59,683 nt of DNA from assembly GCF_029267215.1 (NCBI RefSeq), contig NZ_JARIDH010000060.1, positions 1 to 59,683 of the forward strand, given 5' to 3'. The first letter of the stretch is position 1; the number at the start of each line of letters is the position of its first letter. The position numbers and the translations under genes are program-made. Source of the stretch: Clostridium sp. GTDB lineage: Bacteria > Bacillota > Clostridia > Clostridiales > Clostridiaceae. Under the pieces are notes generated by a model. The model saw only the letters and a list, made by a program, of their open reading frames with translations. It had not been told where the DNA came from and searched no databases. This document shows positions 9,611-19,228 of the stretch, piece after piece.

Positions 9611-11866
9611 ATGAAAATAAAAGATATAATTTTAGGTCTTATGAAAGAAGAAGCTTATAGACCAATGACAATGTTAGAATTATCTAAGATTTTTAATATA
9701 AATAAAGCTGAATATAAACAGTTTAAAAAGGTTTTTAAAGCTTTAGAGGCAGAAGGATTAATAGCAAGAGATGATGAAGATAGATTTGGTTTAATAAATA
9801 CTGTGGGTTTAGTACCAGGTAAAATTCAAATACATCAAAAAGGATTTGGATTCTTAATACCAGATGAAGAGGGAATGAAAGATATATTCATACCTAAAAA
9901 TGCTTTATGTGGAGCTATGAACGGAGATAGAGTATTAGGTAAGGTTGTAAAGGAAAGTGAAGAAGGAAAAAGACGTGAAGGTGAAATAGTAAGAGTAACT
10001 GAGAGAGTAAATACAAGGGTTATTGGAATATATGAAGATAATAAAAGTTTTGGATTTGTTCTTCCTCAAGATCAGAGAATAAGAAATGATATATTTATAT
10101 CTAAGAAAGATAGAAATGGAGCTAAAAAGGGAAATATAGTTGTTGTTGAAATAACTAGATGGCCTGATGAAAGAAGAAGAAATCCAGAGGGAGTAGTTGT
10201 TGAAATCCTAGGAAATAGAGGAGATTTAGGCTTAGATATTATAACTGTAATAAAAAAATATAATCTTCCTGAAGAATTCCCTGTGAATGTATTATCTTTT
10301 GCTGATAAAATATCAGAAGAAATTCCAGAGTCAGAAATAAAGAGAAGAACAGATTTAAGAGACATTAAGATGGTTACTATAGATGGAGAAGATGCTAAGG
10401 ATTTAGATGATGCTGTTTCTATAGAAAGACTTTCAAATGGAAACTACAAATTAGGAGTTCATATTGCAGATGTAACTCACTATGTTACAGAAAATAGTCC
10501 TTTAGATAAAGAAGCATTTAAGAGAGCTACTTCTGTGTATTTAGTTGATAGAGTTATTCCTATGCTTCCTAAGAAATTATCAAATGGAATATGTTCATTA
10601 AATCCACAGGTTGATAGATTAGCTTTAACTTGTTTTATGGAGATAAATTATAGAGGGGATGTTGTAAATCATTCAATTCATGAGAGTGTAATAAGAACCA
10701 ATGAAAGAATGACTTATACAAATGTAACTAAGATTTTAAGAGATAATGATTCAGAGTTAATTGAAAGATATAAATATTTACTTGATGATTTTAAAGCTAT
10801 GGAAGAACTTTTTAAAATATTAAATAAGAGAAGAATGGGAAGAGGGGCTATTGATTTTGAGTTTGCTGAATGTAAAATAATCTTAGATGAAAAAGGTAAA
10901 CCAGTAGAAATCAAGCCTTATGAAAGAGCTATAGCTAATAGAATTATAGAAGAATTTATGTTAGTTTGTAACGAAACTATAGCAGAGCATATGTATAAAC
11001 TTGAATTACCATTTGTATATAGAATTCATGAAAATCCAGATAGTGAGAAACTTCAAAGATTCAAAAATTTTGCATATAGCTTAGGATATACATTTAATTT
11101 TGGAGAAGAAATTGAGCCTAGAGATTTACAAAGGGTTGTAGAAAAAGTTAAAGGAAAAGATGAAGAGTTAGTAATAAACACATTACTTTTAAGAAGTATG
11201 ATGCAAGCTAAGTATTCTCCAGAATGTGCAGGTCACTTTGGATTAGCAGCTGAGTATTATAGTCACTTTACTTCACCAATTAGAAGATATCCTGACTTAC
11301 AAATTCATAGAATAATAAAAGAATATATAAATAAAAAAATTGATGCTAAGAGAATTAAAAAGCTAACTACTATTGTTGATTCTGCATCAAAACAATCATC
11401 AGAAATGGAAAGAATAGCACAAGAAGCTGAAAGAGAGACAAATGATCTTAAAAAAGCTGAGTATATGAAAGATAGAATTGGAGAAATATTTGATGGTATT
11501 ATTTCTTCAGTAACTGGATTTGGAGCCTTTGTTGAACTTTCTAATACAATAGAAGGATTAGTTCATGTTACAAGCTTTAGAGATGATTATTACATTTATG
11601 ATGAGGAAAATCTTCAATTAGTAGGTGAAAGAAATAAGAAAGTTTATAAATTAGGTGAAAAAGTTAAGGTTATATGTTCAAAGGTAGATTTAGATTCAAG
11701 AGAGGTTTACTTTGAAATAGTTGAGGATAAATATACTATTGAAGAAAAAGAAGAAGAAACTTCTGAAAGAGAAGATTTAATGGAAGAAGTTAAAAAGGAA
11801 CTTGAGGCAGAGGGTAAGGTTAAAGTTGTGGAACCAAGAGAAGAATCTGTTGAAGAAGAATTTTAA
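9611..11866 (+). CDS. rnr: Ribonuclease R
   Basis: Processive 3'-5' exoribonuclease that degrades structured RNA and works with SmpB-tmRNA to destroy non-stop mRNA. The 751-residue protein shows the family order: an N-terminal winged-helix region (about 1-65), cold-shock domains (GFGFLIPDEEGMKDIFIP), the RNB catalytic domain with the metal-binding cluster DAKDLDDAVSIERL, PIRRYPDLQIHR late in RNB, and a C-terminal S1 domain (GIISSVTGFGAFVELSNTIEG) followed by an acidic tail. CGGAGG lies before the ATG. It sits directly upstream of its functional partners smpB and ssrA. Confidence 0.97.
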   Translation: MKIKDIILGLMKEEAYRPMTMLELSKIFNINKAEYKQFKKVFKALEAEGLIARDDEDRFGLINTVGLVPGKIQIHQKGFGFLIPDEEGMKDIFIPKNALCGAMNGDRVLGKVVKESEEGKRREGEIVRVTERVNTRVIGIYEDNKSFGFVLPQDQRIRNDIFISKKDRNGAKKGNIVVVEITRWPDERRRNPEGVVVEILGNRGDLGLDIITVIKKYNLPEEFPVNVLSFADKISEEIPESEIKRRTDLRDIKMVTIDGEDAKDLDDAVSIERLSNGNYKLGVHIADVTHYVTENSPLDKEAFKRATSVYLVDRVIPMLPKKLSNGICSLNPQVDRLALTCFMEINYRGDVVNHSIHESVIRTNERMTYTNVTKILRDNDSELIERYKYLLDDFKAMEELFKILNKRRMGRGAIDFEFAECKIILDEKGKPVEIKPYERAIANRIIEEFMLVCNETIAEHMYKLELPFVYRIHENPDSEKLQRFKNFAYSLGYTFNFGEEIEPRDLQRVVEKVKGKDEELVINTLLLRSMMQAKYSPECAGHFGLAAEYYSHFTSPIRRYPDLQIHRIIKEYINKKIDAKRIKKLTTIVDSASKQSSEMERIAQEAERETNDLKKAEYMKDRIGEIFDGIISSVTGFGAFVELSNTIEGLVHVTSFRDDYYIYDEENLQLVGERNKKVYKLGEKVKVICSKVDLDSREVYFEIVEDKYTIEEKEEETSEREDLMEEVKKELEAEGKVKVVEPREESVEEEF

Positions 11867-11945
11867 TAATATGTAGATAAAAACTTATAGATAGATCCTT
11901 ATACAGTATATCTATAAGTTTTTCATATAATCTACACATATTATT
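11865..11945 (+). terminator. Nested double hairpin after rnr
   Basis: The inner stem pairs AAAACTTATAGATA (11880-11893) with TATCTATAAGTTTT (11909-11922), 14 perfect pairs ending in a short T-run. An outer stem pairs AATAATATGTAGAT (11865-11878) with ATCTACACATATTATT (11930-11945). The inner part can act as a terminator; the outer arms make the whole unusually long. Confidence 0.7.
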
Positions 11946-12167
11946 AAAGACTTTTTATAAAATGATAACGTAAAACCTTGTGATTCATGCTATAGGATAT
12001 AAGAGCATTATTTTAACTTTTGATTTTTTTATATTTTTAAATTTAAAGAGGTATAATTTGGATTTAAACTTTCTAAATGGTATAAGGGTTGCTTGTTAAT
12101 TAAAGTTGCACTTAAATATCAAACTAGTCTAAAAGAATCTTCGTGGTCTTGTACCAGAGGGGGTTCA

Positions 12168-12299
12168 ATGAATTTACATTTAAATAGTATATATGTTAAA
12201 ATAATAAGAAAAGAAATAAAGGTTTATTCTTCATTTGAAGGATATAGTTTAAATATAACCATAGTAGGTGAGAAGTATGGCAAAGAGAAGAGAAAATAA
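12168..12299 (+). other. Possible 43-codon upstream ORF overlapping smpB
   Basis: An ATG at 12168 follows AGAGGGGG closely. The frame stays open for 43 codons and ends 23 bases inside smpB in another frame. The peptide begins MNLHLNSIYVKIIRKEIK and resembles nothing I know. A short TGGT/ACCA hairpin (about 12143-12156) lies just upstream. It could couple translation to smpB or be chance. Nothing else is evident in the 410-base rnr-smpB gap beyond the double hairpin. Confidence 0.2.
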
Positions 12300-12747
12300 A
12301 ACATTAGCAGAAAATAGAAAAGCAAGACATGATTACTTTGTTGATGAGGCCATGGAAGCTGGTATAGCTTTAGTTGGAACAGAGGTTAAATCTATAAGAA
12401 ATGGAAGAGTAAATTTAAAGGATTCATATGCGGATGTTTATAATGGAGAAGTTTATATAAATAATATGCATATAAGTCCATATGAACAGGGAAATATATT
12501 TAATGTTGATCCTTTAAGAAAGAGAAAATTACTTCTTCATAAAAGCGAAATTCAAAGACTTATAGGTATAGTTCAGCAGCAAGGGGTTGCTTTAATTCCA
12601 CTTTCTTTATACTTAAAAAATGGAAGAGTAAAAGTAAACTTAGGAATATGTAGAGGTAAGAAAAACTACGATAAGAGAGATTCTATGCTTGAGAAAGCTC
12701 ACAAAAGAGAAATGGATAGACAGCTTAAAGAAAGAAATAGATATTAA
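12277..12747 (+). CDS. smpB: SsrA-binding protein SmpB
   Basis: Binds the tRNA-like domain of tmRNA and delivers it to stalled ribosomes for trans-translation. The 156-residue product matches the family: an N-terminal basic stretch with [13 protein letters not shown], the OB-fold motif [21 protein letters not shown], then [12 protein letters not shown] and the Arg/Lys-rich tail [12 protein letters not shown]-like region that becomes helical on the ribosome. The start at 12277 follows AGGTGAG; a longer reading from 12268 would start inside that site. The tmRNA gene lies 2.3 kb downstream, with the TPR gene and xpt between. Confidence 0.97.
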   Translation: MAKRRENKTLAENRKARHDYFVDEAMEAGIALVGTEVKSIRNGRVNLKDSYADVYNGEVYINNMHISPYEQGNIFNVDPLRKRKLLLHKSEIQRLIGIVQQQGVALIPLSLYLKNGRVKVNLGICRGKKNYDKRDSMLEKAHKREMDRQLKERNRY

Positions 12748-12760
12748 TATAGTTTACATG

Positions 12761-12807
12761 GCGTTTAGAAGTTTAAAACAAAAAATAACTTTTAGACGCA
12801 TTTTTTT
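12761..12807 (+). terminator. Rho-independent terminator after smpB
   Basis: GCGTTTAGAAGTT pairs with AACTTTTAGACGC (two wobbles), followed by seven T. Confidence 0.85.
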
Positions 12808-12817
12808 ATGGAATTTA

Positions 12818-12855
12818 AATAAAAGTGAATAAATTTTTTGTTATTCACTTTTATT
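12818..12855 (-). terminator. Hairpin at the 3' end of the TPR gene
   Basis: AATAAAAGTGAATAA pairs perfectly with TTATTCACTTTTATT. It lies just beyond the stop of the minus-strand TPR gene and could terminate it, although the trailing T-run on that strand is poor. Confidence 0.6.
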
Positions 12856-12893
12856 ATTTTGTAAACTTATAAATATAACAAATATTTTATTTA

Positions 12894-13871
12894 TTATTTT
12901 AAATCAAGTAATTCTTTAAATTTAGAGAAAAATTTTAAGTTGTTAATCATATTATCCTCTAATGCAATTTGTTTTATGCAAGGACAATGAGCTATTGCTC
13001 TTTCAAGGTAATATAAGGCATTATCATTATCTTTTTTTAATGCATAAGCTCGTGTTTTGTAGTAAAAAGCTATAAAGTTATAGGGAGAAAGGGCAAGGGC
13101 AGTATCTAAAACTTCTAATGCCTCATCATATAGACCTAGATATATTAGTACATTTGCATATTCACAGTAATACATAGAGTCTTTAGGATTTAAACTTAAA
13201 GCTTTCTCATACATCTTTTTACTAGCCTTAATTTTGTTTAAGTAAAAATAACATTCACCAAGTTTTTTATATGCAGTGGCTTCTGTTGGATCAATAGAGA
13301 TAAATTTTTCTAATAGTTGTGCTGTTTTTTCATAATCCTCTTTTTCATAAGTACAATATGATTTGCCTGATAATGCATTCTTAAAGGAAGGATTAAATTC
13401 TAATGCTTTATCAAAACATGCCTCAGCTTTCTCATACTCTCCAATTTTAATGTGGGCAAATCCTTTGTTACTTAATGCGAATAAATCTAGTGGATTTAAG
13501 GAAAGTGCTTTCTTAGATAGTTCTATAGCCCTGTGATAAAGATTTAAATTGTAATATACAAAAGCTATATTATTATAGAGTTGATGGTTTGGATTTTTAA
13601 TATTCTTTAGTGCTTCTATAGAAAGTTCATAGGCTGTGTTAAATTCTTTTATCTTAGAAAGAGCTAAAATTTTATTGTTATAGAAAAAAATAGGATCTAA
13701 TTTTTCTGAATACTTATCTAAAAAATAAATTGCTCTATTAAACTTTCCACGAGAGATATATTTTTTGATTTGTTTTTTAGGTGAAAAATTATCTGATTCT
13801 ATTAAATATAAAATGATAATTATGGTTAAGATACATATAAGTATCATTATGAAGGATTGGATTTTAGTCAT
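12894..13871 (-). CDS. Membrane-anchored TPR-repeat protein
   Basis: A 325-residue protein with one N-terminal transmembrane helix (about residues 6-26, FIMILICILTIIIILYLIES), followed by at least five consecutive tetratricopeptide repeats recognisable from units such as YNNIAFVYYNLNLYHRAIEL and ALSNKGFAHIKIGEYEKAEA. TPR arrays are protein-binding scaffolds; the partner is unknown. The second ATG (13871) is preferred over 13877 because GGAGAG directly abuts the first ATG. It is convergent with smpB and divergent from xpt, so it is probably monocistronic. Confidence 0.8.
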   Translation of the reverse strand: MTKIQSFIMILICILTIIIILYLIESDNFSPKKQIKKYISRGKFNRAIYFLDKYSEKLDPIFFYNNKILALSKIKEFNTAYELSIEALKNIKNPNHQLYNNIAFVYYNLNLYHRAIELSKKALSLNPLDLFALSNKGFAHIKIGEYEKAEACFDKALEFNPSFKNALSGKSYCTYEKEDYEKTAQLLEKFISIDPTEATAYKKLGECYFYLNKIKASKKMYEKALSLNPKDSMYYCEYANVLIYLGLYDEALEVLDTALALSPYNFIAFYYKTRAYALKKDNDNALYYLERAIAHCPCIKQIALEDNMINNLKFFSKFKELLDLK

Positions 13872-14042
13872 ATTCATCTCTCCAAAAAGATTTTTATACT
13901 ATTATTATATAAAAAAGATTTCAAAAGGATTACATGAACAGTAATAATACTGTATAATAAAATAAGATGAGAATATATTTCCCTCTTATGATATAATAGA
14001 GGAAATTAATACTAAATTAATAGTAAGAAAGGATGTAACCAA

Positions 14043-14621
14043 ATGGAACTATTAAAAGATAAGATAAAAAAAGAAGGAAGAGTTACAGAAGATAATATTT
14101 TGATGGTTGATTCTTTTTTAAATCACCAAATGGATGTACAATTTTTTAATGAGGTAGGAAAAGAGTTTAAAGATAGATTTAAAAATGATCAAGTAGATAA
14201 AATACTTACAATAGAATCAACAGGGATAGGACTAGGTATAATAACAGCTCAATATTTTGATAATGTACCAGTAGTTTTTGGTAAGAAAATAGAGAGATTA
14301 GCAAGAAATAAAAGAGAATCAGTATTTAGTTCAGAAGTTTATTCATTTACTAAGAAAACAATATACAATGTTGTAGTTGATAAGAAATTCATAAAACCAG
14401 GTGAAAAAATACTTATAATTGATGATTTCTTAGCAAATGCATGTGCTGTATTTGGATTAATAGATGTTGTTAAACAAGCAGGTGCTGAGGTTGTTGGCGT
14501 TGGAATAGTTATAGAAAAAGGATTCCAAAATGGAAGAGTAAACTTAGAGAATAAAGGAATAAGAGTAGAATCTTTAGTTACTATAGATAAAATAGAAAAT
14601 GGAGAAGTTTACTTTAAATAA
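14043..14621 (+). CDS. xpt: Xanthine phosphoribosyltransferase
   Basis: Salvages xanthine with PRPP to form XMP. The 192-residue length and sequence match Firmicute Xpt: an N-terminal [15 protein letters not shown] region, [17 protein letters not shown], and the PRPP-binding loop [17 protein letters not shown] in the second half. The ribosome binding site AAAGGATG precedes the ATG. A TATAAT at about 13991-13996 lies in an imperfect inverted repeat (TTTCCCTCT/AGAGGAAA). In many Firmicutes xpt carries a purine riboswitch; I could not find its conserved core here. Confidence 0.92.
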   Translation: MELLKDKIKKEGRVTEDNILMVDSFLNHQMDVQFFNEVGKEFKDRFKNDQVDKILTIESTGIGLGIITAQYFDNVPVVFGKKIERLARNKRESVFSSEVYSFTKKTIYNVVVDKKFIKPGEKILIIDDFLANACAVFGLIDVVKQAGAEVVGVGIVIEKGFQNGRVNLENKGIRVESLVTIDKIENGEVYFK

Positions 14622-14645
14622 AATATAAAGCTTTTTAAATATAAT

Positions 14646-14715
14646 AATTTTTAGGTTAGACCTTTGGAAGTACTTGATTTCTTAAAGTGTTTATAGGGGG
14701 ACTAACTTAAAAATT
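14646..14715 (+). other. Strong structured RNA candidate 3' of xpt
   Basis: AATTTTTAGGTTAG (14646-14659) pairs with CTAACTTAAAAATT (14702-14715), 14 pairs with one wobble, enclosing 42 bases in which CCT/AGG and ACTT/AAGT can form further stems. No T-run follows, so it is not a standard terminator. The rest of the 435-base gap also holds an AAGTCAAAAT/ATTTTGACTT inverted repeat (14741-14821). Confidence 0.5.
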
Positions 14716-14892
14716 AATTAAGATAAAAAACTCTTTGTAAAAGTCAAAATAATATTAAAGATTAAATATTAAATGAGTTTAAATAGGTTTATATAATATG
14801 AATGAATAGAAATTTTGACTTAGGTAAAAATAACCATTGATATTTTAAGTAGAATTAGGTATTATATAAATTGTCTATTTTAAAATGTTAAA

Positions 14893-14974
14893 AGTTAATT
14901 AATTAGTCAAGGATTTTAACTCTTACAAACACAAATATATGTCCCTTGACTAACTTAATTAATTGATATATAAT
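14893..14974 (+). promoter_or_regulatory. ssrA promoter embedded in an inverted repeat
   Basis: TTGACT (14946-14951), 17 bases, TATAAT (14969-14974) is a near-consensus sigma-A promoter; transcription would start about 75 bases before mature tmRNA. The -35 box lies in the right arm of an inverted repeat (TTAGTCAAGG at about 14903-14912 with CCTTGACTAA at 14944-14953), extended by AATTAA arms. The left arm therefore carries a mirrored TTGACT on the other strand. Confidence 0.75.
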
Positions 14975-15056
14975 ATAAAAGAAGTTTTCTTAAAAACTTT
15001 AAATTTAAAAATTGAATATGGAATTAGCGTTTAGACCATATTATTATCTCATACAT

Positions 15057-15417
15057 GGGGGCGTTTTGGCTTCGACGGGGGTAAGATGGGTTTGATAAGC
15101 GGGTCGAGGTAAGCATGTTCCCTCGTTAATCAAGTATGCATTAAAGATAAACGCAGAAGATAATTTTGCATTAGCAGCTTAATTTAGCGCTGCTCATCTT
15201 TCCTCAATTGCCCACGGTTGAGAGTAAAGGTGTCATTTTAAAGTGGGGAACCGAGCTTAGCAAAGCTTTGAGCTAAGAACGGAATTTATGAAGCTTACCA
15301 AAGAGGAAGTTTGTCTGTGGACGTCTTCTGAGGGAATTTTAAAACACAAGACTACACTCGTAGAAAGTCTTACTGGTCTGCTTTCGGACACGGGTTCGAC
15401 ACCCGTCGCCTCCACCA
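15057..15417 (+). ncRNA. ssrA: Transfer-messenger RNA (tmRNA)
   Basis: Rescues ribosomes stalled on non-stop mRNA together with SmpB. The 5' end GGGGGCG pairs with CGCCTCC just before the encoded ACCA at the 3' end, giving the 7-bp acceptor stem. Canonical blocks are present: TTTTGGCTTCGACGGGG at the 5' end and GGGTTCGACACCC as the T arm. The resume frame reads GCA GAA GAT AAT TTT GCA TTA GCA GCT TAA, tag peptide AEDNFALAA, which I recall as the C. perfringens tag. The 361-nt length is normal. An open frame across 15288-15491 is an artefact of the RNA gene. Confidence 0.98.
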
Positions 15418-15419
15418 TG

Positions 15420-15458
15420 AAAACCTCGACAATATATATGTTATTGTTGAGGTTTTTT
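15420..15458 (+). terminator. Rho-independent terminator of ssrA
   Basis: AAAACCTCGACAA pairs with TTGTTGAGGTTTT, followed by further T. Confidence 0.9.
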
Positions 15459-15672
15459 CGCTTTTTATATAAGAAGAGAAATATTATATAAAAGCATTAT
15501 TATATGGATAATCTTTTTACTAAATTATTGTGTAATATTAAAACTTGTTACACGATTCTTTTAAATAATTATTAGTATAAGTCAGTATTGGAATATAATC
15601 TTTTTATTTTTATTATAAATTTTAATTATTATCAACTAAGTTATTATATAGGATTAAGAAATATAGAAACTA

Positions 15673-15714
15673 TTGACAAAAAAGGAAAAGCAATATACAA
15701 TGTAACCGTTAAAA
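15673..15714 (+). promoter_or_regulatory. pflB promoter with overlapping cre-like site
   Basis: TTGACA (15673-15678), 17 bases, TACAAT (15696-15701). TGTAACCGTTAAAA (15701-15714) begins on the last base of the -10 box and matches TGWAANCGNTNWCA at 13 of 14 positions, so a CcpA-like repressor would cover the start site. This promoter implies a 5' untranslated region of about 300 bases before pflB, in which I recognise no known motif. Confidence 0.65.
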
Positions 15715-16015
15715 GATTAATTTAATAAATTTGGAAATTTATTAAATAGTATGTAAAATAATTATTTAAATATAATATTAAATAAAAATGTTAATAAAGT
15801 AATTGATAAGTTAGTAAAGAATAAGTTCATTCATTGCCATTGTTTATAATTATAAAGTTTTGACTTAGTCTTAATAAAATTTGTTGATATATTTTTATAT
15901 AACTGAGCAATTTAAGTTTGTTTTAAAATAAAGTATAGTATTTTATATAATTATTTTATCTTTTAATAATATAAATAGATTACAAAAGTATATAAGTTTA
16001 TAAGGAGGAGTATAA

Positions 16016-18268
16016 ATGTTAGAAAACGATCAATGGGTTGGTTTTGAAGGAAGAATTTGGAAAGAGGAAATAAATGTTAGAGATTTCATTCAAAAAAACT
16101 ATAAACCATATGATGGAGATGAAAGTTTCCTTGCAGATTCAACAGATACTACAAAAAAACTTTGGGGTAGATTACAAGAATTACAAAAAGAAGAAAGAGC
16201 TAAAGGCGGAGTGCTTGATATGGAAACAGAAGTTGTTTCTGGACTTACAGCTTATGGCCCTGGATATATTGATGAGTCTTTAAAAGATCTTGAAAAAATC
16301 GTAGGTCTTCAAACAGACAAGCCATTAAAGAGAGCTTTCATGCCTTATGGTGGTATTAAAATGGCTGAACAAGCTTGTGAAAACTATGGATATAAACCAA
16401 GTCAAGAATTACACAAAATCTTTACTGATTACCATAAAACACACAATCAAGGGGTATTCGATGCATATACACCAGAAATGAGAAAAGCTCGTAGCAGTCA
16501 TATCATAACAGGACTTCCAGATACTTATGGACGTGGACGTATTGTAGGTGACTACAGAAGAGTAGCTCTTTATGGTATTGATCACCTTATGGAAGAAAAA
16601 GAGAAAGATTTTAACAACTGTGGCGATGGAACTATGACAGATGAGATCGTTCGTCAAAGAGAAGAAATCAGAGATCAAATCAAAGCTCTTGCAGATATGA
16701 AGAAAATGGCTGAAAGCTATGGGTTTGACATCTCAAAACCAGCTAAAAATGCTAAAGAAGCTGTTCAATGGCTATACTTTGGATATCTTGCAGCAATCAA
16801 AACTCAAAACGGTGCTGCAATGTCAATAGGACGTATTTCTACTTTCCTTGATATATATATTGAAAGAGATATTGAGAATGGAGTTCTTACTGAAGAAGAA
16901 GCTCAAGAATTAATTGACCATATGACAATGAAATGTAGAATGGTTAAATTCGCAAGAATAACTTCTTACAATGAATTATTCTCAGGAGACCCTTCATGGG
17001 TTACTATTGCTTTAGGTGGTATAGGTGTTGATGGACGTCACATGGTTACAAAAAATGACTATCGTTTCCTTCGTACTTTACAAAATATGGGACCTTCACC
17101 AGAACCAAATATTACTGTCCTTTATTCTTCTGCACTTCCTGAAAACTTCAAGAAATATGCAGCTAAGATTTCAGTAGAAACAAGTTCTATACAATATGAA
17201 AATGATGATGTTATGAAACCAGCATGGGGCGATGATTATTCAATATGTTGTTGCGTATCTGCTACTGAAACAGGTAAAGAAATGCAATTCTTTGGAGCTA
17301 GAGCTAACCTTGCAAAATGTTTACTTTATGCAATCAATGGTGGTATTGATGAAAAATCAGGTAAACAAGTTGGACCTGAATATAGACCAATTGAATCAGA
17401 ATACCTTGATTATGATGAAGTAATTGAAAAATATGAAAGAATGAGTGACTGGTTAGCAGGTCTTTATGTAAATATATTAAACCTTATTCAATATATGCAT
17501 GATAAATATAACTATGAAGCAGCAGAAATGGCTCTTATTGATACAGACGTAAGACGTACATTTGCAACTGGTATTGCAGGATTCTCACATGTAATTGATT
17601 CACTTTCTGCAATTAAGTATGCAAAAGTTAAAACAATCCGTAATGAAGCTGGTATTGTTACAGATTACGAAATTGAAGGTGATTTCCCAAGATATGGTAA
17701 TGATGATGATAGAGCAGATGAAATTGGTATATATGTTCTTAAATCATTCCTTGATAAAATTAAAAAGAGACACACATACAGAAATTCAGAGGCTACTACA
17801 TCACTTCTTACTATTACATCAAATGTAGTATATGGTAAGTATACAGGTAATATGCCAGATGGACGTGAAGCTTGGACTCCACTTTCACCAGGTGCTAGCC
17901 CATCTTATGGAGCTGAAAAGAACGGATTACTTGCTTCATTAAATTCAGTAGCTAAACTTCCTTATGAGTGGGCTTTAGATGGTATTTCAAATACACAAAC
18001 AATTAACCCAAGTGCATTAGGACATACTGAAGAAGAACAAGTTGATAAACTTGTACAAGTATTAGATGGTTACTTTGATCAAGGACCACATCACTTAAAT
18101 GTTAATGTATTCGGTGTTGAAAAATTAAAAGATGCTATGGAACATCCTGAAAAAGAAGAATATGCAAACTTCACTATTCGTGTATCAGGTTATGCAGTTA
18201 AGTTTATAGATTTAACAAGAGAGCAACAACTTGATGTTATCTCTAGAACATGTCATGAAAGAATGTAG
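16016..18268 (+). CDS. pflB: Formate C-acetyltransferase (pyruvate formate-lyase)
   Basis: Glycyl-radical enzyme that splits pyruvate with CoA into acetyl-CoA and formate in anaerobic metabolism. The 750-residue length is typical. The catalytic Cys pair lies in [17 protein letters not shown] (an extra Cys precedes the usual pair), and the radical Gly in RVSGYAVKF near the C-terminus. AAGGAGGAG precedes the ATG. It is translationally coupled to pflA, which starts inside its end. Arginine is often encoded by CGT (at least ten times, e.g. around 16557-16565 and 17060-17075), unlike the AGA-only usage of neighbouring glycolytic genes. Confidence 0.97.
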   Translation: MLENDQWVGFEGRIWKEEINVRDFIQKNYKPYDGDESFLADSTDTTKKLWGRLQELQKEERAKGGVLDMETEVVSGLTAYGPGYIDESLKDLEKIVGLQTDKPLKRAFMPYGGIKMAEQACENYGYKPSQELHKIFTDYHKTHNQGVFDAYTPEMRKARSSHIITGLPDTYGRGRIVGDYRRVALYGIDHLMEEKEKDFNNCGDGTMTDEIVRQREEIRDQIKALADMKKMAESYGFDISKPAKNAKEAVQWLYFGYLAAIKTQNGAAMSIGRISTFLDIYIERDIENGVLTEEEAQELIDHMTMKCRMVKFARITSYNELFSGDPSWVTIALGGIGVDGRHMVTKNDYRFLRTLQNMGPSPEPNITVLYSSALPENFKKYAAKISVETSSIQYENDDVMKPAWGDDYSICCCVSATETGKEMQFFGARANLAKCLLYAINGGIDEKSGKQVGPEYRPIESEYLDYDEVIEKYERMSDWLAGLYVNILNLIQYMHDKYNYEAAEMALIDTDVRRTFATGIAGFSHVIDSLSAIKYAKVKTIRNEAGIVTDYEIEGDFPRYGNDDDRADEIGIYVLKSFLDKIKKRHTYRNSEATTSLLTITSNVVYGKYTGNMPDGREAWTPLSPGASPSYGAEKNGLLASLNSVAKLPYEWALDGISNTQTINPSALGHTEEEQVDKLVQVLDGYFDQGPHHLNVNVFGVEKLKDAMEHPEKEEYANFTIRVSGYAVKFIDLTREQQLDVISRTCHERM

Positions 18269-19028
18269 TTTGGATAAAAATATAGGAAGAATTCATTCTA
18301 TAGAGACCTTTGGATCCGTTGATGGGCCAGGAATACGCTTTGTCGTTTTTTTTAAGGGATGCCCTATGAGATGCAAATTCTGTCATAATCCAGATACATG
18401 GGATATAAATGGCAGTGAGATGAAAACTGCAGATGAGCTTTTATCTCAAGCTCTTAGATATAAATCTTATTGGAAGAAAGGGGGAGGAATCACAGTAAGT
18501 GGTGGTGAACCTCTTCTTCAAATAGATTTCTTGATTGAATTCTTTAAAAAAGCTAAAGAAAAAGGTATTCATGTTACACTTGATACATCTGGAAGTCCAT
18601 TTACAAGAAAAGAACCTTTTTTAAGTAAATTTAATGAACTTATGAAAGTAACAGATCTTGTAATGCTTGATATTAAAGAGATAGATGAAGATGATCATAA
18701 AATACTTACAGGATGTAGTAATTCAAATATTCTTGATATGGCAAAATATTTATCAGAAATCAATAAACCAGTATGGATTCGTCATGTATTAGTACCTGGT
18801 ATGAGTGATAATGATGAAAAGTTGATAAAACTTGATAAATTTATAAAGACTTTGAAAAATGTAGATCGTGTTGAAGTACTTCCTTATCATACTCTTGGAA
18901 CTTTTAAATGGGAAGAACTTGGCATTGAGTATCCTTTAAAAGGAGTTAATCCTCCTACTAAGGAAAGAATAGAAAATGCTAATAAGCTTCTTCACACAAA
19001 TGAATATACTGGATATTCATTACGATAA
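18255..19028 (+). CDS. pflA: Pyruvate formate-lyase activating enzyme
   Basis: Radical SAM enzyme that installs the glycyl radical on PflB. The CX3CX2C cluster motif is visible in [15 protein letters not shown], followed by [14 protein letters not shown] (SAM-binding GGE motif) and LDTSGSPF. The ATG at 18255 overlaps the pflB stop by 14 bases and gives 257 residues. A TTG at 18270 and an ATG at 18231 are in-frame alternatives; none has a strong ribosome binding site, which suggests translational coupling. The start is the least certain part of the call. A strong terminator follows. Confidence 0.95.
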   Translation: MKECSLDKNIGRIHSIETFGSVDGPGIRFVVFFKGCPMRCKFCHNPDTWDINGSEMKTADELLSQALRYKSYWKKGGGITVSGGEPLLQIDFLIEFFKKAKEKGIHVTLDTSGSPFTRKEPFLSKFNELMKVTDLVMLDIKEIDEDDHKILTGCSNSNILDMAKYLSEINKPVWIRHVLVPGMSDNDEKLIKLDKFIKTLKNVDRVEVLPYHTLGTFKWEELGIEYPLKGVNPPTKERIENANKLLHTNEYTGYSLR

Positions 19029-19050
19029 TCAATGTTCGTGAAATATTTTA

Positions 19051-19096
19051 AAAAGACTATGTTGAATACTTATTCAACATAGTCTTTTCTTTTTAT
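19051..19096 (+). terminator. Rho-independent terminator after pflBA
   Basis: AAAAGACTATGTTGAATA pairs perfectly with the mirrored arm ATTCAACATAGTCTTTT around a 3-base loop and runs into T-rich sequence. Confidence 0.9.
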
Positions 19097-19180
19097 TTTG
19101 GATAGATAAAATTTGTAAGGAATAAATTTTTGTAGTAATGAAATTTGCTATATTTAAAAATAAATTTCCCTACATTATCC

Positions 19181-19228
19181 AATCAACCTATTTATATATT
19201 CTCAATTAGATATGTAAATAGGTTGATT
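19181..19228 (-). terminator. Hairpin at the 3' end of the AraC regulator gene
   Basis: AATCAACCTATTTA pairs perfectly with TAAATAGGTTGATT (14 pairs) across a 20-base loop, immediately beyond the stop of the minus-strand gene. Confidence 0.6.

Noticed and set aside
12093-12299. 68-codon ORF overlapping smpB
   Set aside because: No ribosome binding site at 12093 and no recognisable protein; only the shorter part from 12168 was kept as a low-confidence uORF.
13880-14042. Purine riboswitch upstream of xpt
   Set aside because: The conserved purine aptamer core was looked for and not found; a simple promoter-like TATAAT in an inverted repeat is all that is visible.
15288-15491. A 67-codon open frame
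   Set aside because: It lies across the 3' half of the tmRNA gene and beyond; the RNA structure explains the sequence.
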